Notes: generated by a model from the sequence alone, not told the origin. DNA of 64,000 bases from Mytilisepta virgata (GCA_028015205.1 CM051508.1:13968001-14032000); one strand, 5' to 3'. Counted from the first letter of the stretch, positions 33,970-45,546 are shown. Made by a program: numbers and translations.

Positions 33970-34029
33970 TTAAGGAAACGTTAAGATATTTTTCTTGTTA
34001 ACTATGCAATTATGAATTTATATAATAAA

Positions 34030-34405
34030 CAGTATGATTACCAACAAAGTGAATACAACATAGTATAATTATCAACTAAGTAAATACAATATAGTGTGAT
34101 TAACAATATGGTATGATTACATAAAATACAGTGTGATTAAGAATACAGTATGATTATCAACAAAGGAAATACACTATAATAGTATAATTATCAACAAAGT
34201 AAATACAATAAAGTGTGATAAACAATGCTGTATGATTAAAACTAAAGTAAATACAATACAGTGTGACTAACAATGCTGTATGATTAAAACTAAAGTAAAT
34301 ACAATACAGTGTATTTACCAACTAAAGTAAATACAATACAGTGTGATTAACAATGCTGTATGATTAAACTAAAGTAAATACAATACAGTGTATTTACCAA
34401 TACAT
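34030..34405 (+). repeat. Minisatellite array 2, unit 1
   Basis: Same words as 27,075-27,560 (AATACAGTGTGATTAACAA, 'gctgtatgattaaaactaaag'). It is longer than its counterpart in unit 2 (39,990-40,220). Confidence 0.75.
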
Positions 34406-35690
34406 AGTCAACAACCAAAAATTCCTCACGGAAAAATAATGTCAACAAAACTGTACCATAACATCTAATTCCAAAAGAAACCCTAAAATTATTTTTGGGT
34501 ACGTTGGAATACACTTTGCGTCATTTCAAGGTTGGTACGTTTTAATTTACTGTGTGATATATCTTCAAAAAAGATACCGAAGCGACACAACAGTGGTAAA
34601 TTTCCGTAAATTAGAAATCCAAGGTAAAGACAGTCATGAGAATGGAACCCCAAAAAAAAACAAGGATACAAAATATAATAAACTAAACAAAAATACAACA
34701 AGATATCACAGAAACTAAAGCACACTGCCAGTGAGTAAAATACAGTTATGTGTCTAGTCCGGTGAGGCGTCAATTCCAGAAGGACGTAAACCAATTTGCA
34801 AAGCAATAACATACTACTGATAACTTAGGTATGTACTATACAGATAAAGAAGAAGATATTGCATGAAAAATAGTTTAATATAAGTCAATATTTTTAGTAA
34901 AAGTGAATTAAATAACAAAGTGTTAAAATAAACCATTTAAGGATGGTCACTGCTGAGAGTTTTAACATATAGATTTTGAAATCTTTTTATAGTTAGATAG
35001 AGGTTGAAATCAAGAACAAAATAAGAAAAAGAAAACTATATGTTGCTGATCTCGTTTCTGAGATATAAGGTGTTAAAAACTAGTTTCTCTAGATTTTTCC
35101 TTTGGTTTGAACGGAAAATGTGATGAACTTTAAAGTTGTATAAAAAAATAAACTAAATATATAGAATTTCATAAACTTTTCCCATTTAGATCTTTAAAAT
35201 AATATGTAGAATAAAAAAAAAAAAAAAAAAAAAAAATAGGGGGTTGCTGTTGAAAAAAAATCCCATACTATAAATGGATTAACCCTGAGGAGATCGCATA
35301 ATCTGGCCAAAATTCAAAAATCTCACAAGTGACCACCCTTAAGGAATATTTTTGCTGTCTAAAAGTTTATAAAAGCTGGGATTCATTACATGCAGGATGA
35401 ATTTGGCATTTAAAATCAGTCTGTCCAAATGCCATTAATCATATTAATGGAAACCACATTTCAAAAAGAAAAAACCTGTTTCTAAAAACGAAAATCATTT
35501 GATAGATGAAACTGTTTCTGATATTTTGAAAAAAAAGTTTCATTCTATTATACAAATTCTTTGCCAAATTAAACACGTGTAAATATATATGAAACAGGTG
35601 TGCCAGATTCTCGTCGGATATTTATAGATTTGATACAAGTCATATTATGCTTAGTAATACATTCTGTTTGGTCAGTACGCATAGTGAGGT
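34406..35690. other. Rest of unit 1, no supported gene
   Basis: This matches 40,225-41,348. A 107-codon minus-strand frame (34,489-34,812) is only partly open in unit 2 (40,434-40,631), so it is not convincingly coding. A poly-A run lies at 35,214-35,235. Confidence 0.45.
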
Positions 35691-36364
35691 ATGCTTCAGA
35701 GTGTCAGATAGATAAAGGCGATGTGATAAAAAATCCCAAAACGGTAAAACTGGTTTAACCCCACTACTGTTCACTGTTTACACCAATTCAGACTATCTAG
35801 ACGCTCTGTTGTGTTTCATGCTCTTTTATGTTATTGTTTGTCTGGGTTTCTGTCTGTTTGTTGATTAATTGGTGTGTAATTGTGGATCATTCCTGTTATC
35901 CACATTGTTGTTGAATGAGACAACATCACAATGCCATTATATATTAGAAACGATTGATAGCATCTAGCGTGTACAATACTATTAACAAGATGCACAATAT
36001 TAGATATAACAAGACAAGTCAAATACCCAATGCTCACCGAAAGACGGCCGACAATATTTTATTTCATAATACAAATGATTATATCTTAATAATCACAATT
36101 AATGACAACGGAAATGACACAAAATAATAAAGTATTCCGCTTATTAGCATACTACTGTTTATTGCAGAATTTATTCAGACAAAAAGGGTATGCAATTATG
36201 AAACTTTTTATGTACGGACTCAGTCTTGCTCTTGTTTTCAAAGAGTCAACACCTTTTTATTTTAATTTTACATGCTCGTGATCAAGTCTATATTGGTCGA
36301 AAGTTGGGTATTTTTAACTTTTTAGTTTGGTTGTTTTTTTTTACGATTTTATATTTGGTTTTAT

Positions 36365-36469
36365 TCGACATGTGTTGTTTTGGTCTTGTCTTCGTTGTTC
36401 TCCGGAGTTTGTCAATTGTTTCGATTTTTCCCTCCTTCGAATATCCCTTTGGTATTTCTTGACTTTACT
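36365..36469 (+). repeat. Dispersed repeat R1, 5'-truncated, in unit 2
   Basis: Duplicate of 26,900-27,003, ending 'ttggtatttcttgactttac'. Confidence 0.65.
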
Positions 36470-36549
36470 TAAAGATTTAAGTCGTTTTATGACCCGTTTG
36501 ACAGCTCACTATTTCCATTTATTTTCCTTGTTATCTATGCAATTTTGAG

Positions 36550-36760
36550 TTGATATAATACAGTATGAACAAAGTGAATACAATATAGTATAATTATCAA
36601 CTAAGTAAACACAATACAGTGTGATTAACAATATTGTATGATTACATAAAATACAGTGTGATTAAGAATACAGTATGATTATCAATAAAGTGAATACAAT
36701 ATAGTATAATTTTCAACAAAGTAAATAGAATACAGTGTGATTACCAAGAACGTATTTCAA
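36550..36760 (+). repeat. Minisatellite array 1, unit 2 (short)
   Basis: Same words as 27,075-27,560 but without the 164 bp higher-order copies. It therefore expanded in unit 1 or contracted here after the duplication. Confidence 0.75.
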
Positions 36761-37604
36761 TACAATTTTCTATATATTAGTAAATATATAAGAATGGTAA
36801 ACCTGGCTATGAAAGACATTTCAAATATTTTGATTATAAGTCCAGTTATTATTTATAGCAAGTTAAGATAATATTGTAATATACTTAAATTTAATGGATA
36901 AAAAAGTCAAGTTTTGGTCATTCCTTATTACTATTTTAGCCAAATGTGTATATTTATCCTTATTTGTATTTGTTTTTTAGTCACGATAAGGTTAGAACAT
37001 TTATGTAAGATAAACGAAAATTAACACAATTGTGGCTGAAAATATATAAAATGGAATTAATGAGTCTTGATTGACTTTATTTCAGTATCTGTGTTATCCT
37101 ACTTTTATCTGAAAATTTGATAGTATTGGATTTCTCGTGGCGAAAAGTTAACTGGAATAAAATAAAAGATATTTCATCTTTGTAAATTTAATCATATCAT
37201 GATGTGCCCGTCAATTTACCAAGAAATGAGTAGTAGCTAGTCGGTTTGATTTTAAGGTTAGTGGTGTTGATTTTAAGGTAACGGCAATCCCTCCACACAA
37301 CTGTTAAAAAAATCTCGCTATGACGTCTTTAATGCAGATATCGACTGAATTTTTACACGAATTATGATTTTTCTTCCAAATGACCGTTTTATGGATTGTT
37401 TATTGATAATGATTTTGTCAAGTCAGGTCAATTCAATTTAATTCAATTTTTATTAAGCAAATGCCACACGGCATATACGTACAGACATAAGTATAATATA
37501 AGAATACCATACATGATATTGTTTCTTAACAAATGTAAACGACCCCTGCATGTAGCAGGAAAAAGTACAATATTACTAACTTAACGTATGCAAGTTACAA
37601 AAAG

Positions 37605-37853
37605 TCACTGTGAATTTTGAAATGCTTTGTATATGAATTTTCCAGGAATACACAGCCGTTTGGCGCTACCCATTTTTAATAAATGTAGCAATTTAGAAGC
37701 AGATGGTTTCTTCCAATAATGTAGCCTAATAAGTACACTTCTAAGCTTACTACATATAGGGCACACAAGTATAGAATGCATTTCATCTTCAGTATCTTTA
37801 GTTGAAGTAACGGTCGGAAGAATTGCTTCCTGGTTACAATTTCTCCTTGACCA
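37605..37853 (-). pseudogene. LINE reverse transcriptase C-terminal fragment, unit 2
   Basis: The minus-strand frame is open for 82 codons to the same terminal TGA. It includes TEDEMHSILVCPICSKLR and the final FIYKAFQ-like end. Upstream the frame stops at TAG (37,854-37,856). This copy keeps about 20 codons more than unit 1 (CNQEAILPTV), where a one-base change gave TAA. Confidence 0.7.
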
Positions 37854-38437
37854 CTAGAAGTGCCAAATGTATGAAGTCCACGTAACTCGTGAATATTGAC
37901 TTCTTAAGATACCCTGTAAATTGGTTTTGTTTTTTATTATTCTGATGATTGTTGAAAATAATATTATTGCTAAATGGTGCTTGTTAACTATTTTACAGAA
38001 GCAATTAATAACAGCAATGAACAAACAGAATATAATTCCGTAGTTTGGACTAGTATTAAAGCACAAACAATGACAGATATTTTGTGATTTGCTGTTGTAA
38101 ATATGTCTAACTTTGGAAATATAAAATCTTATTTGACATTTTTGATTGTTAATTTCGTATGAAAAGTAAATAAATCAAGAGAATATTGGTTTTCGATCAG
38201 AAAAAAACACATAGTAGCAGTAATAATGCTCTAGATGAGTACTTCGACAAACACAATATTTGAATATTATTTAAAAAAGTCTCCACGTAACTTTAAAAGC
38301 AGATGAATGACCTCCTCCAAGCTCTTAATAAAATGTATCACAAAACACCGAAATAAATTTGATGCACTGTTTGGCAATTTCTGTGCACCCTTGAGCAGTG
38401 CTCGAGATCAAAATACTAAAAAACCGTTAGAGATATA

Positions 38438-38814
38438 TAGATTCTTTTTCAGGTACGAGTGAGTTTATGGAATTTCTCCACCCGAGATAGTTAAATTTTC
38501 GATTTTCAACACTCGAGCCTTTAGCGAGCGTGTTAAAATCTAAAATTTAACTATTGAGGGTGGATAAATTCCATAACTCACGAGTAAATTGAAAAAAAAT
38601 CTGTTTCTCCTATGATTTCGACAAAAACCTCAAGAAAATGTCGTTGCTATGTAGTTTGTTTACATAGACGTTATTTCGGAACCTCTCTAGTTTATCGTTC
38701 TAATAACTGTAGAAAAAAGGGCGGTAATTTCCACGTAGAAATTTAATCACCGCGAAGTTGTTAAAGATATTATGTATTTTTATCCCACCAAACACGTCAA
38801 GAATAGGAGAAATG
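38438..38814 (-). mobile_element. MITE M1, unit 2 only
   Basis: The ~377 bp insert runs from TAGATTCTTTTTCAGGTACG to AAGAATAGGAGAA. Unit 1 at about 32,184-32,196 reads 'agatataatgatatatac' without it. It contains both M1 halves: the palindrome around TAGTTAAATTTTCG and the 'gacgttatttcgg' / 'aacacgtcaagaatagg' half. Exact ends are uncertain by a few bases because the flanks are TA-rich. Confidence 0.8.
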
Positions 38815-39287
38815 ATGATATATACGCTTATCATTCCTAATGAATGTATTACAGTATTGGTTATTCATACAATATCTTTACTTATTCATCTGCATACCCT
38901 ATTAACCTAGGGTAATTACATGTCATGATTATTACATAATACATATAGGTTTTACCCAATTATATTTGTAAAATGCAACACATATATATCAGAATGTCTA
39001 ATAAACATTATCAGAGATATAGTCGTGGTTATAAATCGAGGGATGTGATAAATATTACATTGGAAAGCAATCAATTAGCTATGTCGTGGCATTTATTTTC
39101 AATGGGGGATGGGAACCAGAGGATTAGAGGCGACAACAAATATGAGTGGTGGAAACCTAGTACATGTGTAATTATTAGTTGTTATAGCGAACTGTTTGGA
39201 TAAAGATCTTCTACCATCAACTGTGATCAGAATGTTCTTAGGTCAACCAACAATCACTTTTTATAAATGAATTTTACTTCTAGTAAA

Positions 39288-39590
39288 TAAAGGTCATATT
39301 AAAGGTATCGAACTCCAAGGTGTATTCAATAGTTGAAAGTCTACAAACACCGACAAAACCGAAAGGAAGCTCAACCATATCAACCAGCGGGTTAATTGGA
39401 AAACAAATGTCATATTCCAGACTTGGTACATGCATTTTCCGAAGGAAATGGTGGGTTAAACCAGGTTTTACCGCTAGCCAAAGCTCGCAATTATATGACA
39501 GTTGTTCATAGTTCCGTATTGATAAAAGTCGACGGAAGCAATAAATAAAGAAAAAACTGAGAAGTCGGGAAAATCCAGTAGTCATAAAAG
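39288..39590 (+). mobile_element. Repeat insertion flanked by (C/T)TAGTAAA, unit 2
   Basis: Counterpart of 32,644-32,939. Flanks are CTAGTAAA (39,280-39,287) and TTAGTAAA (39,591-39,598). It was inserted before the young duplication and after the split from the copy at 44.6 kb. Confidence 0.75.
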
Positions 39591-39618
39591 TTAGTAAATT
39601 AACTATACATGTTCGATC

Positions 39619-39841
39619 ATGCTTTATCATATGATTAGCGTTTATATAGGTAGTTTTGCCCATATGATACCGCCGGAAGTGAAAATACTATATAGATATT
39701 ATTCATATCATCCCGTCGGGAAACCTATATCGTATGCACTAAATAACCACATGATCTCAATATACAACTGGAATCAAAATAGACAATATATGATAAAGAG
39801 AAATGATACGGTTTTTCATATCATACATGTACCTCGGAAGG
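39619..39841 (+). pseudogene. Exon-like unit E1, unit 2
   Basis: The frame is open throughout, with LYHM, GSFAHMIPPEV, YHPVGKPIS and NRQYMIKRND, followed by a donor-like GGTAAGC at 39,841. The upstream acceptor AG seen at 44,638 is AT here, so splicing in is doubtful. Compared with the 44.6 kb copy there is a one-base shift near the 3' end. Confidence 0.4.
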
Positions 39842-39969
39842 GTAAGCGCACCTAATTTGATTACTGAATCTTAAACGAGAGGGAAATTTTTGCAAAACTT
39901 CCAGTTGGACATTTTTGGCTCTTCATTTAAGGAAACGTAAAGATATTTTTCTTGTTAACTATGCAATTA

Positions 39970-40220
39970 TGAATTTATATAATACAGTATGATTACCAAC
40001 AAAGTGAATACAATATAGTATAATTATCAACTAAGTAAATACAATATAGTGTGATTAACAATATTGTATGATTACATAAAATACAGTGTGATTGAGAATA
40101 CGGTATGATTATCAACAAAGGAAATACACTATAGTATAATTATCAACAAAGTAAATACAATAAAGTGTGATTAACAATGTTGTATGATTAAAACTAAAGT
40201 AAATACAATACAATGTATTT
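39970..40220 (+). repeat. Minisatellite array 2, unit 2
   Basis: Short array of the same words as 34,030-34,405. Confidence 0.7.
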
Positions 40221-40854
40221 ACCAATACATAGTCAACAACCAAAAATTCCTCACGGAAAAATAATGTCAACAAAACTATGCTATAACATCTAATTCCAAA
40301 AGAAACCCTAAAATTATTTTTGTGTACTTTGGAATACACTTTGCGTCATTTCAGGGTTGGTACGTTGCAATGTACTGTGTGATATATCTTTAAAAAGATA
40401 CCGAAGCGACACAACAGTGGTAAAATCTGTAAATTAGAAATCCAAGGTAAAGACAGTCATGAGAATGGAACACAAAAAAGAAGGATACAAAATATAATAA
40501 ACTAAACAAAAATACAACAAGACATCACAGAAACTAAAGCACATTGCCAGTGAGTAAAATACAGTTATGTGTCTAGTCCGGTGAGGCGTCAATTCCAGAA
40601 GGACGTAAACCAATTTGCAAAGCAATAACATACTACTGATAACTTAGGTATGTACTATACAGATAAAGAAGATATTCCATGAAAAATAGTTTAATATAAG
40701 TCAATATTTTTAGTAAAAGTGAATTAAATAGCAAGTGTTAAAATAAACCATTTTAGGATGGTCACTGGTGAGAGTTTTAACATGTAGATTTTCAAATACT
40801 TTTATATTTAGAAAGAGGTTGAAATCAATAACAAAATAAGAAACTACATGTTGC

Positions 40855-40902
40855 TGATCATAAATAAATAAATAAATAAATAAAAAAAAAAAAAAAAAAA
40901 AT
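40855..40902. repeat. (AAAT)n / poly-A tract
   Basis: 'aaataaataaataaataa' followed by a run of A. Counterpart of the poly-A at 35,214 in unit 1. Confidence 0.75.
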
Positions 40903-41348
40903 AGGGGGTTGCTGGTGAAAAAAATTCTATACTATAAATGCATTAACCCTGAAGAGATCGCATATTCTGACCAAAATTTAAAAAATCTCACAAGTGACCA
41001 CCCTTAAGGAATATTTTTGCTGTCTAAAAGTTTATAAAAGCTGGGATTCATTACATGCAGGATGAATTTGGCATTTAAAATCAGTCTGTCCAAATGCCAT
41101 TAATCATATTAATGGAAACCACATTTCAAAAAGAAAAAACCTGTTTCTAAAAACGAAAATCATTTGATAGATGAAACTTTTTCTGATATTTTGAAAAAAA
41201 AGTTTCATTCTATTATACAAATTCTTTGCCAAATTAAACACGTGTAAATATATATGAAACAGGTGTGCAAGATTCTCGTCGGATATTTATAGATTTGATA
41301 CAAGTCATATTATGCTTATTAATACATTCTGTTTGGTCAGTACTCATA

Positions 41349-42800
41349 ATATTTCAATAACTACAACTAAATTGATACCAGTGCTGGTTAAAGTAACATC
41401 TGTTGTTATGTAGCCAACATTACATTCCTGTGCAGAGATTTAAAAACTTATACTGGTTTAACGCGTGATCTGATATATTAACTCAATTTCTGTGCGAAGA
41501 TAAGCTTCACATTTATAGCAAAATCAATTCAAACAAGCAAAAGTAGCACTTGTAATGTCAAACAAGAAGAGCTCAATTTACATTCATTAATACCAATCAA
41601 CAGTTTGGGAATATGGTGCACATTATATGTGTATAAATAATACAAGTTCTTGCAAAATACGATTCATAGTCATTGTCACATGATAAGACCATTGTAGTAA
41701 ATAGCTATGGAGTCAGGTTGTCGAAATGCACACTGAAGTCTAGAATTTAATTTTCCAGTCTAGGTGATACAACATTTGCGCGTGCAGTGCTGTCTGTGTA
41801 CATGGTAACAGTTAACAAAGGAAAATATTTAGTATTGATCCATTTTTTATAAATTTGTTTGCAACTAAATTGGTACAAGGCAACCATGCATAAAAAGAAT
41901 TTTAATTTTGCAGATATCGTGTCAACATTACTGTCATCAAATCTGTAGAGAATACCGATGGCGCGAAATTGTTTGCCTCGAATTAAAAAATGCTATGAGC
42001 AGTTAGTTCACAAAATCTTTATGTAGAATGCAATTGACATTTAGATATGTAAATAAGATATGACTTAAACTGTTGTTTATTAATTTCCCAGACAAACCAC
42101 GTTGCGTGTCATACTTTTATAACCAAACGACTGGGAAAGGTATATGCATGCAAATCCTGCCTTAAACTTATGGTTATATTCATTTCCCTTTAGAAATGAA
42201 TATTATTTACACAAATTAAATAATATGGTCCTTACATCTAAAACTTCAGTGAAAACACGTATATAACTTTCAATTTACCAAACTTCTGTAATTTGAAATA
42301 TTCCTGAAAGCTGTAATCATGTAATACATGCATTTTACTTCTCACAAAAATTCTTTACAAAAGGTGGTAAAAAACCACAGCATACTTTTTGGGAGTTGTC
42401 ATTTATATTGGAAAGGCAAAACTTGATGGTCGTCACCATACCTTGTTATCTTTGTTGTAAATTATATCGCTTTCCATTTATATAATAAATATCGTCCTGG
42501 GTTTGATTTGAAATTGTCGCGTGTGATATAAACGTATACGCATATTTAATATCTTCAATTTACATTAAGTTTAGTGGCGATTTACGTTCACGTGGGTTTC
42601 ACGTACATGTAAGATTCGCGCGAAAAAAACTAATTTGAATTCACGCAAAATTAACATGAAAAAATTAATTTTGTATTCACATGAATACTTTTTCAAAATA
42701 ATTTCATTTGAAATTTATGTATAAGTTCGATGTATAGGAAATTCAAGTTATAATTGTGTGAAATAAAAGTTCATTGGATGTGAATTTCAGATGAGAAATA
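41349..42800. other. No feature seen
   Basis: AT-rich single-copy-looking sequence to the right of the young duplication. No open segment with good splice signals is seen on either strand. Confidence 0.4.
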
Positions 42801-42829
42801 TTTTTCTTCCGTAATTGACAGTTTTCGGT

Positions 42830-42965
42830 CGGCGATGACCCATGGCGAATCGTTACACGTGCTTCGATCTCCGACTGCTGTGACGTCCAATCAGAGTTCT
42901 TTTATCATACTAGGCTTAACGTTATTTTACTTCGTCGTCTGTGTTCAATGAATTTACCATGGTAC
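42830..42965 (+). promoter_or_regulatory. Promoter-like patch (CRE and CCAAT)
   Basis: A CpG-containing patch in AT-rich surroundings holds TGACGTCC (42,881-42,888) overlapping CCAATCAG (42,887-42,894). An ACGTG core lies about 25 bp upstream, and a good Kozak context ATG (ACCATGG) lies about 70 bp downstream. These are standard vertebrate and invertebrate promoter words. No downstream coding exon could be linked to them. Confidence 0.3.
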
Positions 42966-43869
42966 AGGATACTTAAAAATCGAGTGTTTACATATATACG
43001 GAAGAAATAGGTACTTATACTCGATCAAAAGTGAAGAATTGGAATATTTTCAACTGTTTTGTTTTTAAATACAGCGTTTTTCGTGAATTTTAAAAACTTG
43101 TTGAAGAGTTTCCATTTTTCACTTTGAACTCATGTTAAAACCTATTAGACTGTGTAGCATCACTGAAACTAGTGGTTATCTGATTAAAACAATAATAATC
43201 TGGAATTATTGTAAGGCAAATTTGAACAGTAAGTGAATTTATCGTTCAATACCTTACAGAAGGAAGCAATCCTCAATAGCTTAATAAGCAGGTGTTATGA
43301 AATGACAATTAATTGGACATTGACAAGTTCGCAATAAATCAATCTGACATAAAAGGAATTTTATAATAGGATATTTGTTGTTTCACTTTTATCTAATTTA
43401 CTGCAGGCGAAACACTGTTCTGGAAAAGTTTCATGCACGTAATCTTCTTTCCTGGTACAATGTTTTCGCTGTCGCAAGCTTGTCAGGTCATGACAATTGA
43501 TTTGTTCTCCATAAATTGACTCCTTGAGGACACACTTTTTTAACTGGATCCTTAGACATAAGAGTGGTCAGGGTAGAAGAAAAGGGTAACTCCTCTTTTT
43601 ATTATACACTATGTCTTCTATGCTAGCCATTGATTAGTTAATGCAATAAGTTGTTTCTGTCAACTATTATAGATAGTACAGAAGGGTATACCGAAGATAC
43701 TTCTGAAAACAAGCACTTTGCCAAAAGATTAAAACTTTATTATTAGTGAATTTGACGTTACCCTATCTAGATGCGAAAACAGAAACTACATTTACTACGG
43801 TATTATCAATATTACTATTCAGTTGTAACTTTAAAAATATTTCATGATAATTTTTATGCACAACTTGCG

Positions 43870-43990
43870 TGTGTGTCGTCGATTTACTTTCTTTTGTTGT
43901 TGGTCAAAGCCTAAAATGTCGAAAAAATAAACCGTTACTCAAAACGTTGAAGAGATAATCAAAATGAACAAAATGACCAAAATGAACCAA
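43870..43990 (+). repeat. Diverged local duplicate (pairs with 45,425-45,545)
   Basis: Words shared in order: 'ggtcaaagcctaaaatgt' / 'ggctcaaggtctaaaatgt', 'aaaacgttgaagag' / 'aaacattgaagag', 'aatcaaaatg' / 'attcaaatg'. A further stretch 43,995-44,120 ('atctaaggacag' to 'attctagcaactga') resembles 55,318-55,452. Confidence 0.4.
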
Positions 43991-44552
43991 AAACGGTAAA
44001 GCAAAATACTATCTAAGGACAGAGGTCTGCACAAAGAGATTCTCATGTAATATGTTTGTAATATTAAATTTAAGTATTAATTTCGGGCTAGTATCGAAAT
44101 TCTAGCAACTGAAATGAAGCTGGAGAAAGAGTCCACAAAGAAAATATTAACTCGTCCAATCTAAACACGTCTAAGTTAGAGGGATTAGTTTTGGTATGTG
44201 TACAAATATTGTGAAAAGGTTTATTTTGCGAAACAAAACACAATTCTATTAGAGTCTATCAAACGTTGTATAATGTCTGAATTTGTGCTACCCCATAACA
44301 AAATATATAGGAAACGTTTCCTGTCAATTGATTAAGTGAAACAAATTACAGACGACGGCCACTGCTTGGTTTACTGACTTTTAATCTTCAAAATGAGATT
44401 TGTACAAATAATCCTTATAAAAACCAAGCCATAATTCGATAAGACATATGTTATGAAGATGGAATGCAGAAGGTTCCGTTGCACGTTTATATTGACGTAA
44501 CATTTAAATCGTAAAGTAAATTTCCAGTTCATTTCTGCAATACAGTATTTAA

Positions 44553-45000
44553 TATCAACTGAGATCAGAATGTCTTTATGTCAACCAATAAACACATTTT
44601 TAAATGAATTTTATATTTAGTAAAACGAACACTATACAGGTCCTATGGGACTTTATCATATGTTTAGCTTCGATTTAGGTACTTTTGTTCATAAGATACA
44701 GCCGGAAGTGAACTTATCATATTATCCATATCATCCCGTTGTGAAACCCGTCATACCACGAGAGAATCACATAATCTCATCAAATAGACAATATACGATA
44801 CGATATAGATACGATAAAGAGAGTACGACATGTTTTTTTTATTATACCCATATCAACCCCTCGGAAAGGTAAGAATGCTTTCTTTAATTTCTGAATCTTA
44901 AATGAGGGGGGGGGGAATGATGGACAAACATTGGAAAACGTGCAGTTTGGCATTGTTGGCACTTCATTTAACGATCCAACCAAAAAGTCCTCACGGAAAA
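44553..45000 (+). repeat. Diverged third copy of part of the tandem unit
   Basis: This aligns with 32,570-33,275 and with 34,410-34,440: ATCAACTGAGATCAGAATGT, 'tagtaaaacgaactatac(a)', 'cagccggaagtga', 'tctgaatcttaaa', 'ggcacttcatttaa', then 'aaccaaaaagtcctcacgga'. It lacks the 296 bp TTAGTAAA insert and both the PB2 element and the minisatellite, so it shows the older state of the locus. Confidence 0.7.
44640..44868 (+). CDS. Candidate internal exon (E1), unknown protein
   Basis: A 229 bp segment lies between an acceptor (ACTATACAG, 44,631-44,639) and a donor (AAAG|GTAAGA, 44,869). It is open in one frame for 75 codons with split codons at both ends. The predicted peptide includes LYHMFSFDLGTFVHKIQPEV, then YHPVVKP and SNRQYTIRY. 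The two young duplicates keep the frame in part and much of the peptide (LYHM, GxF.H..PEV, PVxKP, NRQY). One has a stop and both have lost the acceptor. I do not recognise a family and found no neighbouring exon. It could be one exon of an unseen gene, or chance openness in a repeat. Confidence 0.35.
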
Positions 45001-45543
45001 ATGTTAACATTTTTTAAAAATAAAATCAGTTCCGATATCAAAAAAATAAAAAAGTTCACATTGATTAGAATTAAGGTGTCGCAATACCATTATCTTGATA
45101 TTACAGACAAGAAGAAGAAGGATTGATTTGACTGCGACGAAATACTTTGACATTTAGTGTACTTTAAAACAAATGAATTTGAGATATGTCAGTCTCTGTA
45201 GTTGATCAAAGTGAGAAAACAAAAGGTTTTCTTTAAACCGGAAAATTGGCAATCTTCTATAAGCTTATTTCCCCTGATATAAGAAGAATGTAGTTATTTC
45301 TAACTAACATATTCTTAGGCGACGAAAAGAAATGGAAAAATTATTGCTATTTTATGTACTAGACTGAAAATAGAGGTAGCACATTACTCCTGTCAGCAAA
45401 TACGTAGTGCATACCATTTCCGCTGCACAAGACCTGCACATTAGTGGACGTACGACTTTTCAGTTTGGCTCAAGGTCTAAAATGTGTAAAGTTTAAACAA
45501 CCCGAAACATTGAAGAGTAATTCAAATGCCAGAACACTGAAGT

Positions 45544-45546
<3 letters not shown>

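Larger units (their letters stand above)
33244..34081 (+). repeat. 419 bp tandem duplication inside unit 1
   Basis: 33,244-33,662 is repeated at 33,663-34,081 with no difference that I can see by eye. The repeat includes the whole PB2 element and the beginning of the minisatellite. Unit 2 has one copy without the element. Near identity means a very recent event or an assembly artefact. Confidence 0.85.
26199..35690 (+). repeat. Young tandem segmental duplication, unit 1 (~9.5 kb)
   Basis: From ATAGTGAGGTATGCTTCAGA onward the sequence is repeated in the same orientation beginning at 35,691. The end of unit 1 (TTTGGTCAGTACGCAT, 35,675-35,690) abuts the start of unit 2. Outside insertions and repeat-length changes the units are very similar. 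Unit 1 is longer because it carries a TTAA element (27,802), the foldback element (29,145), a duplicated TTAA element (33,281 and 33,700) and longer minisatellites. Confidence 0.9.
35691..41348 (+). repeat. Young tandem segmental duplication, unit 2 (~5.7 kb)
   Basis: This is the second copy, ending at about 'gtttggtcagtactcata'. It lacks the PB1, foldback and PB2 insertions of unit 1 but carries a 377 bp M1 element of its own (38,438-38,814). Both breakpoints share only a few bases (ATA), so the duplication need not have used long homology. Confidence 0.9.
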
